From: Fusibacter ferrireducens
GTDB lineage: Bacteria; Bacillota; Clostridia; Peptostreptococcales; Acidaminobacteraceae
Assembly (NCBI RefSeq): GCF_015352425.1
Contig: NZ_JADKNH010000007.1
Span: 1 to 64,000 of the forward strand
Length of the DNA stretch: 64,000 bases
Direction: 5' to 3'
Notes under the pieces: generated by a model
The model's input: the letters and a program-made list of their open reading frames with translations, nothing else
The model's database searches: none
Told to the model about the DNA's origin: nothing
Translations under genes and position numbers: made by a program
Shown here: piece after piece, positions 8,908-18,556 of the stretch
Layout: every line of letters begins with the position of its first letter
Position numbering within the stretch: position 1 is the first letter of the stretch

Positions 8908-11900
8908 TTATAGTTCCATATTTTCATCCATATCAATAGCAGTTTCAAGATATGACAAAAGCAGTTTAAGAGCACTTGCAAAGGCATTAACCAACACTTG
9001 ATCATGGACACCATTTCGTATGGATAATTCAAGATCATAACATACACTTTCAAGTCTCTTGTCCCCTATATTGCCTGCCAAGCCTTTGATATTATGAGCG
9101 CTGGTTCTAATATTCTGCCAATTATTGGCTTCTAGATCTTTTACTACTTGCACTGGCAGCGAATTATACTTGTGATAAAATTTCGTGCAAATTCTTTCAT
9201 ACAATTTTTCATTGCCATCAAGTTTTCTCAAGGCTTCTTTAACATCAATTACATGTCTCATTTCATCAAGTTGTTCCAAAGCGACAGCTTGGCTGAAAAA
9301 CTGTGCCACTCGCCTTTTGATCGAGGCGATGCTGACGGGTTTTTTGAGTAAATCTAAAGCACCGTGTTCGAGAACATAATGCACATCATCATCATTGCTA
9401 TAACCTGTAGTTATGATAATTTTAACGTTTTTATTGATTTTTTTAAGTGCTTCAAAAGCTTCCCTACCACTCATTTCTGGCATTACCATATCCATTATGA
9501 TCAACTCAATCTGGTCTTGATGCTCTTCGTATAATGACATGCCATCAAAGGCATTGCCCGCTTCAAAAACAGAATAGCCCTGATCGGAAAGTACATTGAC
9601 AAATAGCATTCTTACGATTTCTTCATCATCTATAATCAAAATGCCATTCTTATGATTTTGATTTTGTATATTATCATCTACAACTTGTTTTTTTGAAGTG
9701 TCTTCAATGGTTTTAAATGTTAATATAAATTCTGTCATGCCATTATCGCTTGTAAAACTAATTTGCCCCCCCATTTCTTTGACGATAGATTTAACAGTTG
9801 TCAATCCCATCCCCGATTTATCTGCATCCACTTTAGTTGTAAAAAACGGTTCAAATATCCTCTCCTTTAATTCATCCGGAATGCCAATACCATTATCTAT
9901 AATCTTAATATGAACTAAATGAGCACCTCCGTCCTGTTCAATCACAACATTAATTACTGGATTTTTAGTCTCCTTAGTGGCATCAATTGCGTTTAACAAC
10001 AAGCTTACAATCATATTGAAAAACATATCTTCATTGCCTAACACACGGATATTCTCATCTGGAAAATCCGTTGCAAGATTTGTAGTGATATTATACATGT
10101 GATTTATAAATTTAATAGCGCTACCAACAGATTTTGTAAGATCCATTACAGTTTGTGTCGCTATTTGTGAATTACTCATCATGAGCAAGTGATCTGTTGT
10201 CTCTTGAAGTGTGAGTGCTGTTTTACTAATAATTTCAATATACTCTCTAACCGTTTTAGGCAGTGTTTTGAAATCATTGATTAAATTCAAATAACCAACA
10301 ATGCCCATTAACTTATTATTATAATCCAAGGCAATACCTTTTGAAACTTGATCATAGATTTGTATTTTATCTAAGGAGGTTTGCTTATCTCTAATAAATT
10401 TTTCCTGTGTGGTATCTCTTATTATTTCTACAACACCTACAATTCTCTTTTGGTCATCAAAAACAGGATATGTTTTTTGTTCATACCACTGATGGTCATA
10501 AGAATATTCTCTTGAAAAAGGCTTTTGCTCTTCAAGCGTTTTTTGTACAACGCAGATATCACAATCATCATTGCTATGTCCAAAAACAGCTTCACAAGGT
10601 TTGCCAATTATTTTAGTATCATCACTTTGAATATGCTTATACTTGGTATGATTAAGTGTTATAATCTCCTTTTTGGCATTATAATATGTGATTTGGTCAC
10701 TGATACTGCTTATTAAAGTATCCTTTTCTCGTTCTGATTGTCTAATGCGTTCCATAACACTATTGATCACAGAGACATCTTGAATTGTGCCTTCATAATA
10801 ATTTTGGCCATTCTTAATGCTTTTAATCAAAATAATCTGAACATGTTTTACATGCTCTTGAGATGTTTTTAATTTAAATTCTAGCGTATAATAACCCGAA
10901 TGTTTCTTTATGACATCTACCATGGTTAAAATGCGTTCCACATCATCTTTTTCAACCATTCCCATCAATGTTTCAAAATTGAATGGAGTGGATTTTTCTA
11001 TCTCAAAGATATTGTAAATCACCTCAGAAGCAAACAGTTTATCAAAATCATTATAAAATTCAAAGTGCCCTAATTTCGCCAATTTTTCCGCATTCAAAAG
11101 TTTTGAAGTCTGTTCTAAGAGCTGTGCCTGCATAACTGTTCTCTCAGAAATATCTATAATAATAATGATATTGCCAGTAAAACGACCTTCTTCATCATGC
11201 ATTGGAGAGGCATAAAGCATTAACCATTGACCGGAATTCTTTTCATTGCCTTTGATAATTGCATTTATAGTGTGCCCGTTTTGTATAATTTGTAACAACT
11301 CTTCAATAGAGCTTCCAATTTCTGTTTCATATTTTTCTGCAATAAGTTGACTGATTCTATCAAATGTCATTTCAAAATCTTCATGTAAATTTAACAGCTT
11401 GGTCGCCTCTTCATTAATCACCTCTATACGTCCATTTCTCTTAGTGACAATGATACCCGTTGGCGATTGATCTATAATACCCTCAAGTAACTTTTTAGAA
11501 TCTTCAAGGCGCCTTGCTGCAATCATCTTATCTGTTATATCCACTGTATTGCCAATTACATATATAGGTGTATGAGCTGAATCGTAATAAGTTTTACCAA
11601 AGAGCTGAATATATCTCACGCTGGTTTCGCTTGTAATTCTGAAAATAACATCTAGAGCATCCAATGCCCAAACCGATTTCGTAAATTTAGTCTCAAAATA
11701 TTTGCGATCACTTGGATATATAATTTCTAAAAATTGTTCAAATGTAATTTCATTGCTAACATCATTGATCCTAAACATTTCATCAAACGTTTCGGACACA
11801 TCAAAAACACTTCGAGAAACGTCATATCGCCAATGTGCCATGTGCGATATTCTTTCTGATTCTGTTAAGATGTACTTACTCTCTTCAAGTTTTAAAACGA

Positions 11901-13917
11901 TGGCTCTAATTTCTGAAATGTTTCTATTGATTAAAAGAATGGATGCGCCCTCTTCATCTTCAAGATAGCGTCCTCTAGCTCTCATCCATTCCCACTCATT
12001 GCCATTCTGATATCGATATTCAAATTGAACATTGTCTTTCTTTTCAGATGTCAAAATATCTATGGATTCATATACAATTGATCTATCTTCTTCATGTATA
12101 TTATTAATCCATTGCAAGTAACTGATTTCGACCCCGATAAAGCCTCTTTCCATGTCAAACTGTTTATAAAAATTGACATTCATACTCGGTAATTTAATTT
12201 CAAAAATACCATCTTGAATCGCATCAAAGAGTTGCGTAAATTTGATTTGAGAGTCTGCGAATCTACGCTTGTAAATAAGTTTTTCCGACACATCTCTAAT
12301 CACCAAAATCAATTTTTCTGAATCTTCGATTTCAATATGTTTTCCTGTAATCTCCACAGGTATTTCAAGGCCCGTTTTGTGAATGTAAGTCCGATCAAAT
12401 TTATGAGATTTATGAGTTCGTGTAATTTCCCAATTTGCCTTTACCATATCAAGCGTTAATGCCTTGGTAATCTCAACGATGTTTTTATTTAAAAGCTCTT
12501 GATCTTCAAATCCCAAAGTTCGACAAATTGAATCATTAGTGTACTCTATCTTACCTTCAAAATTAATGATAATGATGCCCTCTCTAATATAATTCAAGAC
12601 ATTTTTACCAACAATTTCAGGACTATAATGAATTGAGCTGAGATCGACATAACTTAACACAAATCCTGTCACATTGTGTTGATCACTTAATATATAATCT
12701 TCAATTATAAATTGCTGCCCAGTGGTGAAATGGATACGCTCTGCGGAAAAGGATTCAGGTTGATCCAGTACATTCTGAATAAAATGCTTTGCTTCATAAT
12801 CTAATAACTCATAAAACGCACTCCACCTGCTAATCGGTTTACCCAATTTCAATTCTAAAGTTTCGCTGTACAATAAGTCATCATTGATGAGATCCACAAT
12901 GATATAATTGGATTGCCTGATACTTTCGCTATTCCGATGTATAATATTAAACGCCTGACTTTTAAGACGCTCATAATAGAGTTCCGTCAAATCATATAGA
13001 GTCGAGCAAATATGATTATTTCTTTGATAGTGTATTAATTTTTCTTCAATTTGAAAAAATTTCTTTTCATTGCGCTTATTCACTAAAGTCTCAACGCTCA
13101 TAATTGAATGTACATCACTGCTCATGAGTTCTTTTTCAAGTTCCACATGCCACTTTGGAGATTCTTCAGCCGAAAACAGCGTATAAAAAGGTTTGCCTTC
13201 CACCTCCTTCGCTTTTTTTTCAAAAAAATATTCTGCCTTCTTGTTAATGTATACAATTCTACCAAATAGCTCTCGTATAACTACGGCATAAGGGGCGGTC
13301 TCCCACATTTCTTGAAAACTCTGATGTTGGAGCTTTAAATCTGTTTTAATCACGGCCAATTCACTAATATCTTTGACATAAATCACGACATATTTAGCAC
13401 CATAATCTAAAATCCGCACTCGGATATTTAATTTGACATTATTGTAATCCTTGATTTCAAATGCATTCTCTCCTCTTTTCACAGAACTTATAATATCTTC
13501 CAAATTAACAAAGTGCTGATTTTCTATAATGAGTTCTTTGAAAAGCACATTGTAACCTACAATGTCCAAATTATCTTTTCTAATAATAGCAACAGCTTCA
13601 TCAATATGATTTAAAATTTCTGAATGTGCTAAGTCTTGAGTTTCCATAAAACTATTTACTAAAGATTTTACACTTTGCTTACTTTTCGAAAAATAGAAGA
13701 GTGCGTATAATAAAATAGAAATCACATACAGTTGATTTAATAAGAGCAGAGAAGTATCTCTGCTCACAAGTATTTTAATATCAAAAATCAGCATCAGAAA
13801 CAGAAGTACATAGATAAAATGATATCTATCTCCTCGATTTCTGATATTGTTTTTAAACAACTTATAAAAGGTTACAATTTCCAAAATTATTTTTACAATA
13901 ACGGCAACGTAAACCAC
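8908..13917 (-). CDS. Giant multi-PAS hybrid sensor kinase with receiver and Hpt domains; H-box histidine replaced by leucine
   Basis: This 1669-residue signalling protein begins with three membrane segments (about 1-75), continues with a long chain of PAS/PAC modules (about 80-1185; repeated NISEI, DVSEK and DISERT ends), then a dimerisation helix pair, a HATPase domain (NAIDA, DNGIGIP, FEPFFTTK, GMGLTTV), a receiver (DDEE, phospho-acceptor in MDMVMPEMSG, ITTGYS, KKP) and an Hpt domain (SAHNIKGLAG). In the helix where relatives read GIAHDFNN, this protein reads GIALDYNN: the acceptor His is Leu1197, codon TTG at 10329-10327. Autophosphorylation in the usual way is therefore doubtful, although ATP-binding, Asp and Hpt His residues are kept. 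The GTG start at 13917 has a G-rich ribosome site. It follows the HD-GYP gene by 17 bases. Confidence 0.92.
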   Translation of the reverse strand: MVYVAVIVKIILEIVTFYKLFKNNIRNRGDRYHFIYVLLFLMLIFDIKILVSRDTSLLLLNQLYVISILLYALFYFSKSKQSVKSLVNSFMETQDLAHSEILNHIDEAVAIIRKDNLDIVGYNVLFKELIIENQHFVNLEDIISSVKRGENAFEIKDYNNVKLNIRVRILDYGAKYVVIYVKDISELAVIKTDLKLQHQSFQEMWETAPYAVVIRELFGRIVYINKKAEYFFEKKAKEVEGKPFYTLFSAEESPKWHVELEKELMSSDVHSIMSVETLVNKRNEKKFFQIEEKLIHYQRNNHICSTLYDLTELYYERLKSQAFNIIHRNSESIRQSNYIIVDLINDDLLYSETLELKLGKPISRWSAFYELLDYEAKHFIQNVLDQPESFSAERIHFTTGQQFIIEDYILSDQHNVTGFVLSYVDLSSIHYSPEIVGKNVLNYIREGIIIINFEGKIEYTNDSICRTLGFEDQELLNKNIVEITKALTLDMVKANWEITRTHKSHKFDRTYIHKTGLEIPVEITGKHIEIEDSEKLILVIRDVSEKLIYKRRFADSQIKFTQLFDAIQDGIFEIKLPSMNVNFYKQFDMERGFIGVEISYLQWINNIHEEDRSIVYESIDILTSEKKDNVQFEYRYQNGNEWEWMRARGRYLEDEEGASILLINRNISEIRAIVLKLEESKYILTESERISHMAHWRYDVSRSVFDVSETFDEMFRINDVSNEITFEQFLEIIYPSDRKYFETKFTKSVWALDALDVIFRITSETSVRYIQLFGKTYYDSAHTPIYVIGNTVDITDKMIAARRLEDSKKLLEGIIDQSPTGIIVTKRNGRIEVINEEATKLLNLHEDFEMTFDRISQLIAEKYETEIGSSIEELLQIIQNGHTINAIIKGNEKNSGQWLMLYASPMHDEEGRFTGNIIIIIDISERTVMQAQLLEQTSKLLNAEKLAKLGHFEFYNDFDKLFASEVIYNIFEIEKSTPFNFETLMGMVEKDDVERILTMVDVIKKHSGYYTLEFKLKTSQEHVKHVQIILIKSIKNGQNYYEGTIQDVSVINSVMERIRQSEREKDTLISSISDQITYYNAKKEIITLNHTKYKHIQSDDTKIIGKPCEAVFGHSNDDCDICVVQKTLEEQKPFSREYSYDHQWYEQKTYPVFDDQKRIVGVVEIIRDTTQEKFIRDKQTSLDKIQIYDQVSKGIALDYNNKLMGIVGYLNLINDFKTLPKTVREYIEIISKTALTLQETTDHLLMMSNSQIATQTVMDLTKSVGSAIKFINHMYNITTNLATDFPDENIRVLGNEDMFFNMIVSLLLNAIDATKETKNPVINVVIEQDGGAHLVHIKIIDNGIGIPDELKERIFEPFFTTKVDADKSGMGLTTVKSIVKEMGGQISFTSDNGMTEFILTFKTIEDTSKKQVVDDNIQNQNHKNGILIIDDEEIVRMLFVNVLSDQGYSVFEAGNAFDGMSLYEEHQDQIELIIMDMVMPEMSGREAFEALKKINKNVKIIITTGYSNDDDVHYVLEHGALDLLKKPVSIASIKRRVAQFFSQAVALEQLDEMRHVIDVKEALRKLDGNEKLYERICTKFYHKYNSLPVQVVKDLEANNWQNIRTSAHNIKGLAGNIGDKRLESVCYDLELSIRNGVHDQVLVNAFASALKLLLSYLETAIDMDENMEL

Positions 13918-13934
13918 AATTCCCCCCTAAACTC

Positions 13935-14999
13935 TTACAACTCTATTGTCTTAGATATAAACAAAGTCAAATCATTCAGTAGATTCAAAATTTCTGCCTT
14001 TTTCTTGTCTTTAATAACTTGGACAATGGGTCTTGTCTGCGCATCTTTATTTTCTTTTATCACGATACCCATTTTTCCATTCGAGAGCTCAACAACAGTC
14101 CCCACCGGATATATATTAACCACTTTGATAAGATGGTAATAGATTTCTCTATCTAACTGATAAACAGCCTCTGTTCTAATAATTTCAAGCGCCATATCAA
14201 TATTCATTTTCTCTCTATAAGACCGATTAGAAACGAGCGCATTAAAAATATCACAGATTGTGACAATGCGCACGTGAACTGGTATATCATCAGAGTCCAA
14301 CATCATCGGATAACCTTTCCCGTCCATTTTTTCATGATGAAGCAAAACAATTTGTCTAGAAATCGGGGAAACTGCATCTGAATCCTTCAGCAATTCATAC
14401 CCTAGTTTTGCATGCTCTCTGACTTGATCTAGTTCTGAAGGCGTTAAAGGATCTCTTTTGTTAAGAACCTCATTTGGAATTTTCATCTTGCCAATGTCGT
14501 GAAGCATTGCACCTATGCCAACTTTTTGAATATACTGTCCATTAAGGCCAAGACTCTTTGCAACAAGCATCGATAAAATGGCGACTTCAGCAGAATGATT
14601 ATAGGTATACATATCCGTTCCCATGAGCTCAGTCATCACATAAAGCGTATCTCTATTTTGAAAAATCATATCCATCATCTGATCTACGATATCTTTTATA
14701 GCATCAACGCCTCTAGTAGATAATGAGACCCCCTTGCGTTCAGTAACCTCTTTAAATACATTCTTTACTGCTGTTATAGATCTTACTTTTATTTCGTCAG
14801 GGATAACGTTTTCAAATTCTAACCCTTCTGATAAATAATCTTCTATATAAACGCAATGAATGCTGGCTTGTTTTAACCGCTCTATATACTTAAATGTCAA
14901 ATTTACGCCCCGCGCTAACAACAGCTGACACTTATCGTCATAAACGGCTTTTCCCAATTTATCACCTGGTTCAACACGTTCTATACTCTTTAACCTCAC
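13935..14999 (-). CDS. HD-GYP domain cyclic di-GMP phosphodiesterase
   Basis: This 354-residue protein is a paralogue of the one at 5970-7043. It has an N-terminal accessory domain (about 1-60), then the HD-GYP core: H135, HDIGK (167-171), H196, HHE (221-223) and DGKGYP (226-231), all intact, so it should cleave cyclic di-GMP to pGpG or GMP. A C-terminal beta domain (about 290-340, VGTVVELSNGKMGIVIKE) matches the paralogue. The GTG start has GGAGG seven bases upstream. It sits between a prepilin peptidase-like gene (63 bases upstream) and the large hybrid kinase (17 bases downstream), which suggests a three-gene unit linking second-messenger turnover to the pilus locus next door. Confidence 0.88.
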   Translation of the reverse strand: MRLKSIERVEPGDKLGKAVYDDKCQLLLARGVNLTFKYIERLKQASIHCVYIEDYLSEGLEFENVIPDEIKVRSITAVKNVFKEVTERKGVSLSTRGVDAIKDIVDQMMDMIFQNRDTLYVMTELMGTDMYTYNHSAEVAILSMLVAKSLGLNGQYIQKVGIGAMLHDIGKMKIPNEVLNKRDPLTPSELDQVREHAKLGYELLKDSDAVSPISRQIVLLHHEKMDGKGYPMMLDSDDIPVHVRIVTICDIFNALVSNRSYREKMNIDMALEIIRTEAVYQLDREIYYHLIKVVNIYPVGTVVELSNGKMGIVIKENKDAQTRPIVQVIKDKKKAEILNLLNDLTLFISKTIEL

Positions 15000-15062
15000 T
15001 TAAAAACCTCCACTGACATAATGTATTCAAGAGGATGTGTTATCCTAATCATTACACTCTAA

Positions 15063-15698
15063 CTATCTTGCAAATATAAAATTAACCCAACTTAAAACTT
15101 GAGTCCCCATAAAATAAAGCATTATCCCAGATATGCCTATATAGGGTCCAAAGGGAATTCTCAAAGATCTATCTAATTTATGCCCCATTAATTTCAAAAT
15201 TATCAAATGAATTAATGCCAAATAAAATGGTAACAGAAGTGCCAACAACAAAAAGGCTTTTGGTAAGAAAAATCCCACTCCAAAGATAAGTAAAACATCA
15301 CCAAAACCAAAAGCTTCTTCTTTATAATACCATCTCGCCAAAATATATAAAACAAAATATCCTAAAAAAACTATAACTGAATTGAAAAAATGTTCCAAAA
15401 GATTATTTTTAAAGAATATATAAACAATGCCTGATATAGTCATAGCACCATATATATAGATCGGAATGATATCTTGAGTCCAATAATCTATAAAAATTTC
15501 AACGATGACCATACTGCCAAAGATAATTGAAATTAAAAGCATCTCTTCATTTACAGAGAAAAAAAGAGCACTGCTCCAATAACATACGATTAATGCTGCG
15601 ATACCCTTTTTAGATATTTTTTTAGGCACATGATTAGATATGATAACAGGAATTATATATGTTAAAATAAGCATGAGCAATCTATTTAAAATTACCAT
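15063..15698 (-). CDS. A24-family prepilin peptidase, catalytic core only
   Basis: This 211-residue polytopic membrane protein belongs to the aspartic prepilin peptidase family. It has the first catalytic Asp region (FIDYWTQDIIPIYIYG, about 90-105) and the second in GFGDVLLIFGVGFFLPKA (about 131-148). It lacks the N-terminal methyltransferase domain and its CxxC pairs, so it resembles CpaA/TadV-type or archaeal-size peptidases and would cleave but not methylate. A full-length enzyme is encoded at 29946-30728, so the locus has two. The start has AAGAGGTG upstream. It lies past the terminator of the pilus operon and before the HD-GYP gene. Confidence 0.8.
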   Translation of the reverse strand: MVILNRLLMLILTYIIPVIISNHVPKKISKKGIAALIVCYWSSALFFSVNEEMLLISIIFGSMVIVEIFIDYWTQDIIPIYIYGAMTISGIVYIFFKNNLLEHFFNSVIVFLGYFVLYILARWYYKEEAFGFGDVLLIFGVGFFLPKAFLLLALLLPFYLALIHLIILKLMGHKLDRSLRIPFGPYIGISGIMLYFMGTQVLSWVNFIFAR

Positions 15699-15728
15699 AT
15701 GACACCTCTTGATCAGTCTAGTAAAAGT

Positions 15729-15757
15729 TAAAAAAGCTAAGAAACTAATCTTAGCTT
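15729..15757 (-). terminator. Terminator at the end of the pilus operon
   Basis: AAGCTAAGA (15734-15742) pairs with TCTTAGCTT (15749-15757). On the minus strand the hairpin is followed by a T run (15733-15729). It lies just past the stop of the S-layer-homology-like gene and separates the pilus operon from the peptidase/HD-GYP/kinase group. Confidence 0.85.
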
Positions 15758-15761
15758 ATTT

Positions 15762-17381
15762 TCATTTTAAATCATCGTATAAGTACATTATATATGCAAA
15801 TTCATCTCTAAAAATTGGCCTTGATATGCTCTCGCTACCCCTTGATCTCTTGTATTTTTCACGTAGCATCTTATCCGCAACATCATTCCAGCTAAAAGGT
15901 CTCATTAGAACAGTCGACATAATGGTTTCAACTTCTTGATATTGAACCGTGTCATTGGGATTAAACTTTCCTTCAGCATCTAACATCATATAATTATTAT
16001 TGAGTACATAATTTATATATTTAAAGTCATTTGGATCTATATCATCATCTCTTATAGTGTACCGAAAAGTCAAGCCATCCATCTCACTGTTTGCGTATAC
16101 CTTATAGAGCATTCTTGCCATTTCAAGCTTTGTGATGAAGTTTGTAGGTCTAAAAGTCAATTCATCTTCTAAATACCCACGCCTTTTAAGAGCATTGATT
16201 TCTTTTGCAGCCCAGTTAAATCTCATATCCGTGTAACTGCTATTTTCAGGATCGATCAGCACAATATATTCCCCACCAGTATAGGTGCCTTTTGGAATTT
16301 CAGTATAGATGGAATCTTCTTTGAATTCTGTTATTTGATAGAACCATTTATTGTTTTCCCATTTGTATATCCCAGCATTTTCAGACCCCTTAAATGTAAA
16401 AATTAATCTTAAAGGTTTATTGAGATCCATGCTTCTGTTGACATTATCTACTTCGACCACAAATTTTGAACTTGCACTCTCTAATACCTCGTTCTCAAGG
16501 TGAAGATTTTCATTCTTATAAAGGCTCAAATAGGTTGGCGTATAAATGGCGGCATCTGGAATATCAATCATAACAGGGACTTCTGTTTTACTACTAGATG
16601 ATCCTCCAGAAAAATCTACTAATACATCATCATATTTTAAGATGGTCTTATTACCCGTTACCAACTCAGAGGTCCTATTTCTAATGGCGACATCTAACTT
16701 TTCTTTCTGAAAGGTTTCGTAGTACGAAAGGTAAAAACCTTCTTCAAATGCTGTTCTAAAGCTCAAACCGTAGTCAATGGATTCTGCATCGAGTGCATAT
16801 CTTGTATTTAACGTCTTCGAATTTAAGAATTCATTATATGCACGCTCCCAGTTGTTGTATCTGTTCTGATAATAATCTTTCATGGCAGCTACTTTGCCTT
16901 CTACTTTTCCCGCCTGAAGCCCATAGGTTCTGCCATTATTCACAGGGGTGGCTATCTTTAACAAACTTGCACTTCTGTAGGCGGAATTATAGGCAATTTC
17001 GTAGTAACTCTTATAGGCTTTGATAAAATTTACTCGATAATTATAATCTTCAACTGCTAAGTTATATTTAGCGATAATTGCATAATCGCCCAGTATCAAA
17101 TTGCCATATGAAATGTCATACCCTTCAAGTTGATGCGCTCTACCCTCAATCGAACCATCCAGTTGTCCAAAAACTTGTCCATTAGCCAATCCTTCTTGGA
17201 TATTCATCTCTTCTGGCGTCATTGGCGCTACGTTATCTGTAGCATTACTTGAAATCGCGTTTGGATTGTCTGACTCAAATCCTGTTGCATCCTCGCTTAC
17301 AGTTGCCGCAAATGCGCACCCATAACTCATACTCACACATAGAATGATCACCATGATTTTATTCGCTAAAGATTGATGCAT
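15762..17381 (-). CDS. Secreted protein with C-terminal S-layer-homology-like repeats, last gene of pilus operon
   Basis: This encodes 539 residues with a signal peptide (about 1-25, ending GCAFAA). The region after it has glycine-spaced repeats (GQVFGQLDGSIEGR, later YGLQAGKVEGK) and tyrosine/alanine-rich segments (AYKSYYEIAYNSAYRSAS), suggesting regular helical packing. The C-terminal part (about 395-535) has S-layer-homology-like pattern: FNWAAKEINALKRRGYL, FRPTNFITKLEMARMLY, then KFNPNDTVQYQEVETIM. Such modules bind secondary cell wall polymer. Position at the end of the operon, directly after the PilO-like gene (8 bases), suggests it anchors or guides the pilus machine through the thick wall, a role played by secretins in diderms. 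That role is an inference. Confidence 0.75.
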   Translation of the reverse strand: MHQSLANKIMVIILCVSMSYGCAFAATVSEDATGFESDNPNAISSNATDNVAPMTPEEMNIQEGLANGQVFGQLDGSIEGRAHQLEGYDISYGNLILGDYAIIAKYNLAVEDYNYRVNFIKAYKSYYEIAYNSAYRSASLLKIATPVNNGRTYGLQAGKVEGKVAAMKDYYQNRYNNWERAYNEFLNSKTLNTRYALDAESIDYGLSFRTAFEEGFYLSYYETFQKEKLDVAIRNRTSELVTGNKTILKYDDVLVDFSGGSSSSKTEVPVMIDIPDAAIYTPTYLSLYKNENLHLENEVLESASSKFVVEVDNVNRSMDLNKPLRLIFTFKGSENAGIYKWENNKWFYQITEFKEDSIYTEIPKGTYTGGEYIVLIDPENSSYTDMRFNWAAKEINALKRRGYLEDELTFRPTNFITKLEMARMLYKVYANSEMDGLTFRYTIRDDDIDPNDFKYINYVLNNNYMMLDAEGKFNPNDTVQYQEVETIMSTVLMRPFSWNDVADKMLREKYKRSRGSESISRPIFRDEFAYIMYLYDDLK

Positions 17382-17389
17382 ATTGCCTC

Positions 17390-18556
17390 CTATTGTATTG
17401 GATAAGTTACTTGTAGTTGATCAAAAAGGTATCGTCCTTTAAGCTTGTGTTCATAGCCGATGCCTTCCACATAAATCCTTTGAATGACACAAGGATAGGT
17501 AATTTCTTTCGGCAATGCGGCTTCTATTTCCTGCCACTGAGTCCACTCTACACCTTTGGAAAGTTGCAAGCGATAATCTCTACCTGCAGAATCTAAAATT
17601 TCAAGACCAATATTGTGATCAGAAGGTTCATAAGCATAGACCCACATACTGATATTTTCAGCTTGTTTTTGAAGCATTACTGGTGCTGCATCAAAGACAA
17701 CATTCGCTTCATTAAACATTCTCGCATTTATAAAATCAAACTCTAAATAAGCCGAATACGTATTCTCTTTTCGAGTCTCACTTCTGCCCACAGCACCAAA
17801 TATTTTTTCCTCATTGCCCACAAAGAAAGTATTGCCTTCTTCAAAGCCGTAGAGCAGTGTTTTTGGTTTATAATCCGGATCAACTTCTTCATCTTGAGTC
17901 GTCTCATCTGGTTCTTGAGAGGATACAATAAAACCTTCAAACGGTAAAAAAGGATCTACATCTGCAGCTTTATAATTATCTTGCAAAGTCACCTCAGAGT
18001 TCTCATAGGACACAAAAGGCGTTATTTGACTAATTTCATTAAATTCCAGATTTAAATCCCCTTTGATTGTGCCATCTTCACTACCACTAAAAGAAGCCGT
18101 ATTAATCTTGATAAATTTTGGGTGATTCTCTATGCCTTTCATAAACGTTTTAATAGCATTGTAATTGGCATTGAACGATATATTTGCAACAATTTTCTGT
18201 CTGAAATTCTCTCCATCGTTCTCAGGTATAAATTTAAAGCTCAACAAATCTAAAGAGGCCCTTTTGGCATAGTTCACCAATATCATCATGGCTTCTTCTT
18301 GATCAATTTTATTATAATATCGCTCACTCTCTGCCATAATTTCTGCATTCAAATTTAAAATGTCCTCATCTAAACGCTTATTCGTAGACATTTTTGCAAT
18401 CAAAATCTGTTTCTTTTCTTCGAGTTCAAGTTCATTTTCTCTTGCTGATCTCAAGTTGTCTTCAAGTATTCTAAATGAAAAATAGTAGTAGGAAAATAGA
18501 AGTATAATAATTCCAAGTATGGTTAATAACTTTTTTTCTCTTCTATTTAGTTTCAT
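17390..18556 (-). CDS. PilO-like pilus alignment protein fused to a C-terminal beta-sandwich domain
   Basis: This 388-residue protein has a short cytoplasmic start, one membrane helix (about 12-30), a coiled coil (35-80) and a ferredoxin-like fold region (85-180; NYAKRASLDLLSFKF, then NYNAIKTFMKGIE), which is the PilO pattern. Family members are about 200 residues; here a linker of acidic residues (about 210-235) leads to an extra domain (240-388) with alternating strands and WTQWQEIEAALP, resembling jelly-roll carbohydrate-binding-like modules. PilO normally dimerises with PilN to connect the inner-membrane platform outward. The start overlaps the pilN end by 14 bases with a GGGAGGG site. 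The extra domain may contact the cell wall; this is inferred from fold resemblance only. Confidence 0.75.
   Translation of the reverse strand: MKLNRREKKLLTILGIIILLFSYYYFSFRILEDNLRSARENELELEEKKQILIAKMSTNKRLDEDILNLNAEIMAESERYYNKIDQEEAMMILVNYAKRASLDLLSFKFIPENDGENFRQKIVANISFNANYNAIKTFMKGIENHPKFIKINTASFSGSEDGTIKGDLNLEFNEISQITPFVSYENSEVTLQDNYKAADVDPFLPFEGFIVSSQEPDETTQDEEVDPDYKPKTLLYGFEEGNTFFVGNEEKIFGAVGRSETRKENTYSAYLEFDFINARMFNEANVVFDAAPVMLQKQAENISMWVYAYEPSDHNIGLEILDSAGRDYRLQLSKGVEWTQWQEIEAALPKEITYPCVIQRIYVEGIGYEHKLKGRYLFDQLQVTYPIQ

Noticed and set aside
10407-10716. Short plus-strand open frames inside the giant kinase gene
   Set aside because: They are antisense shadows of a strongly coding region.
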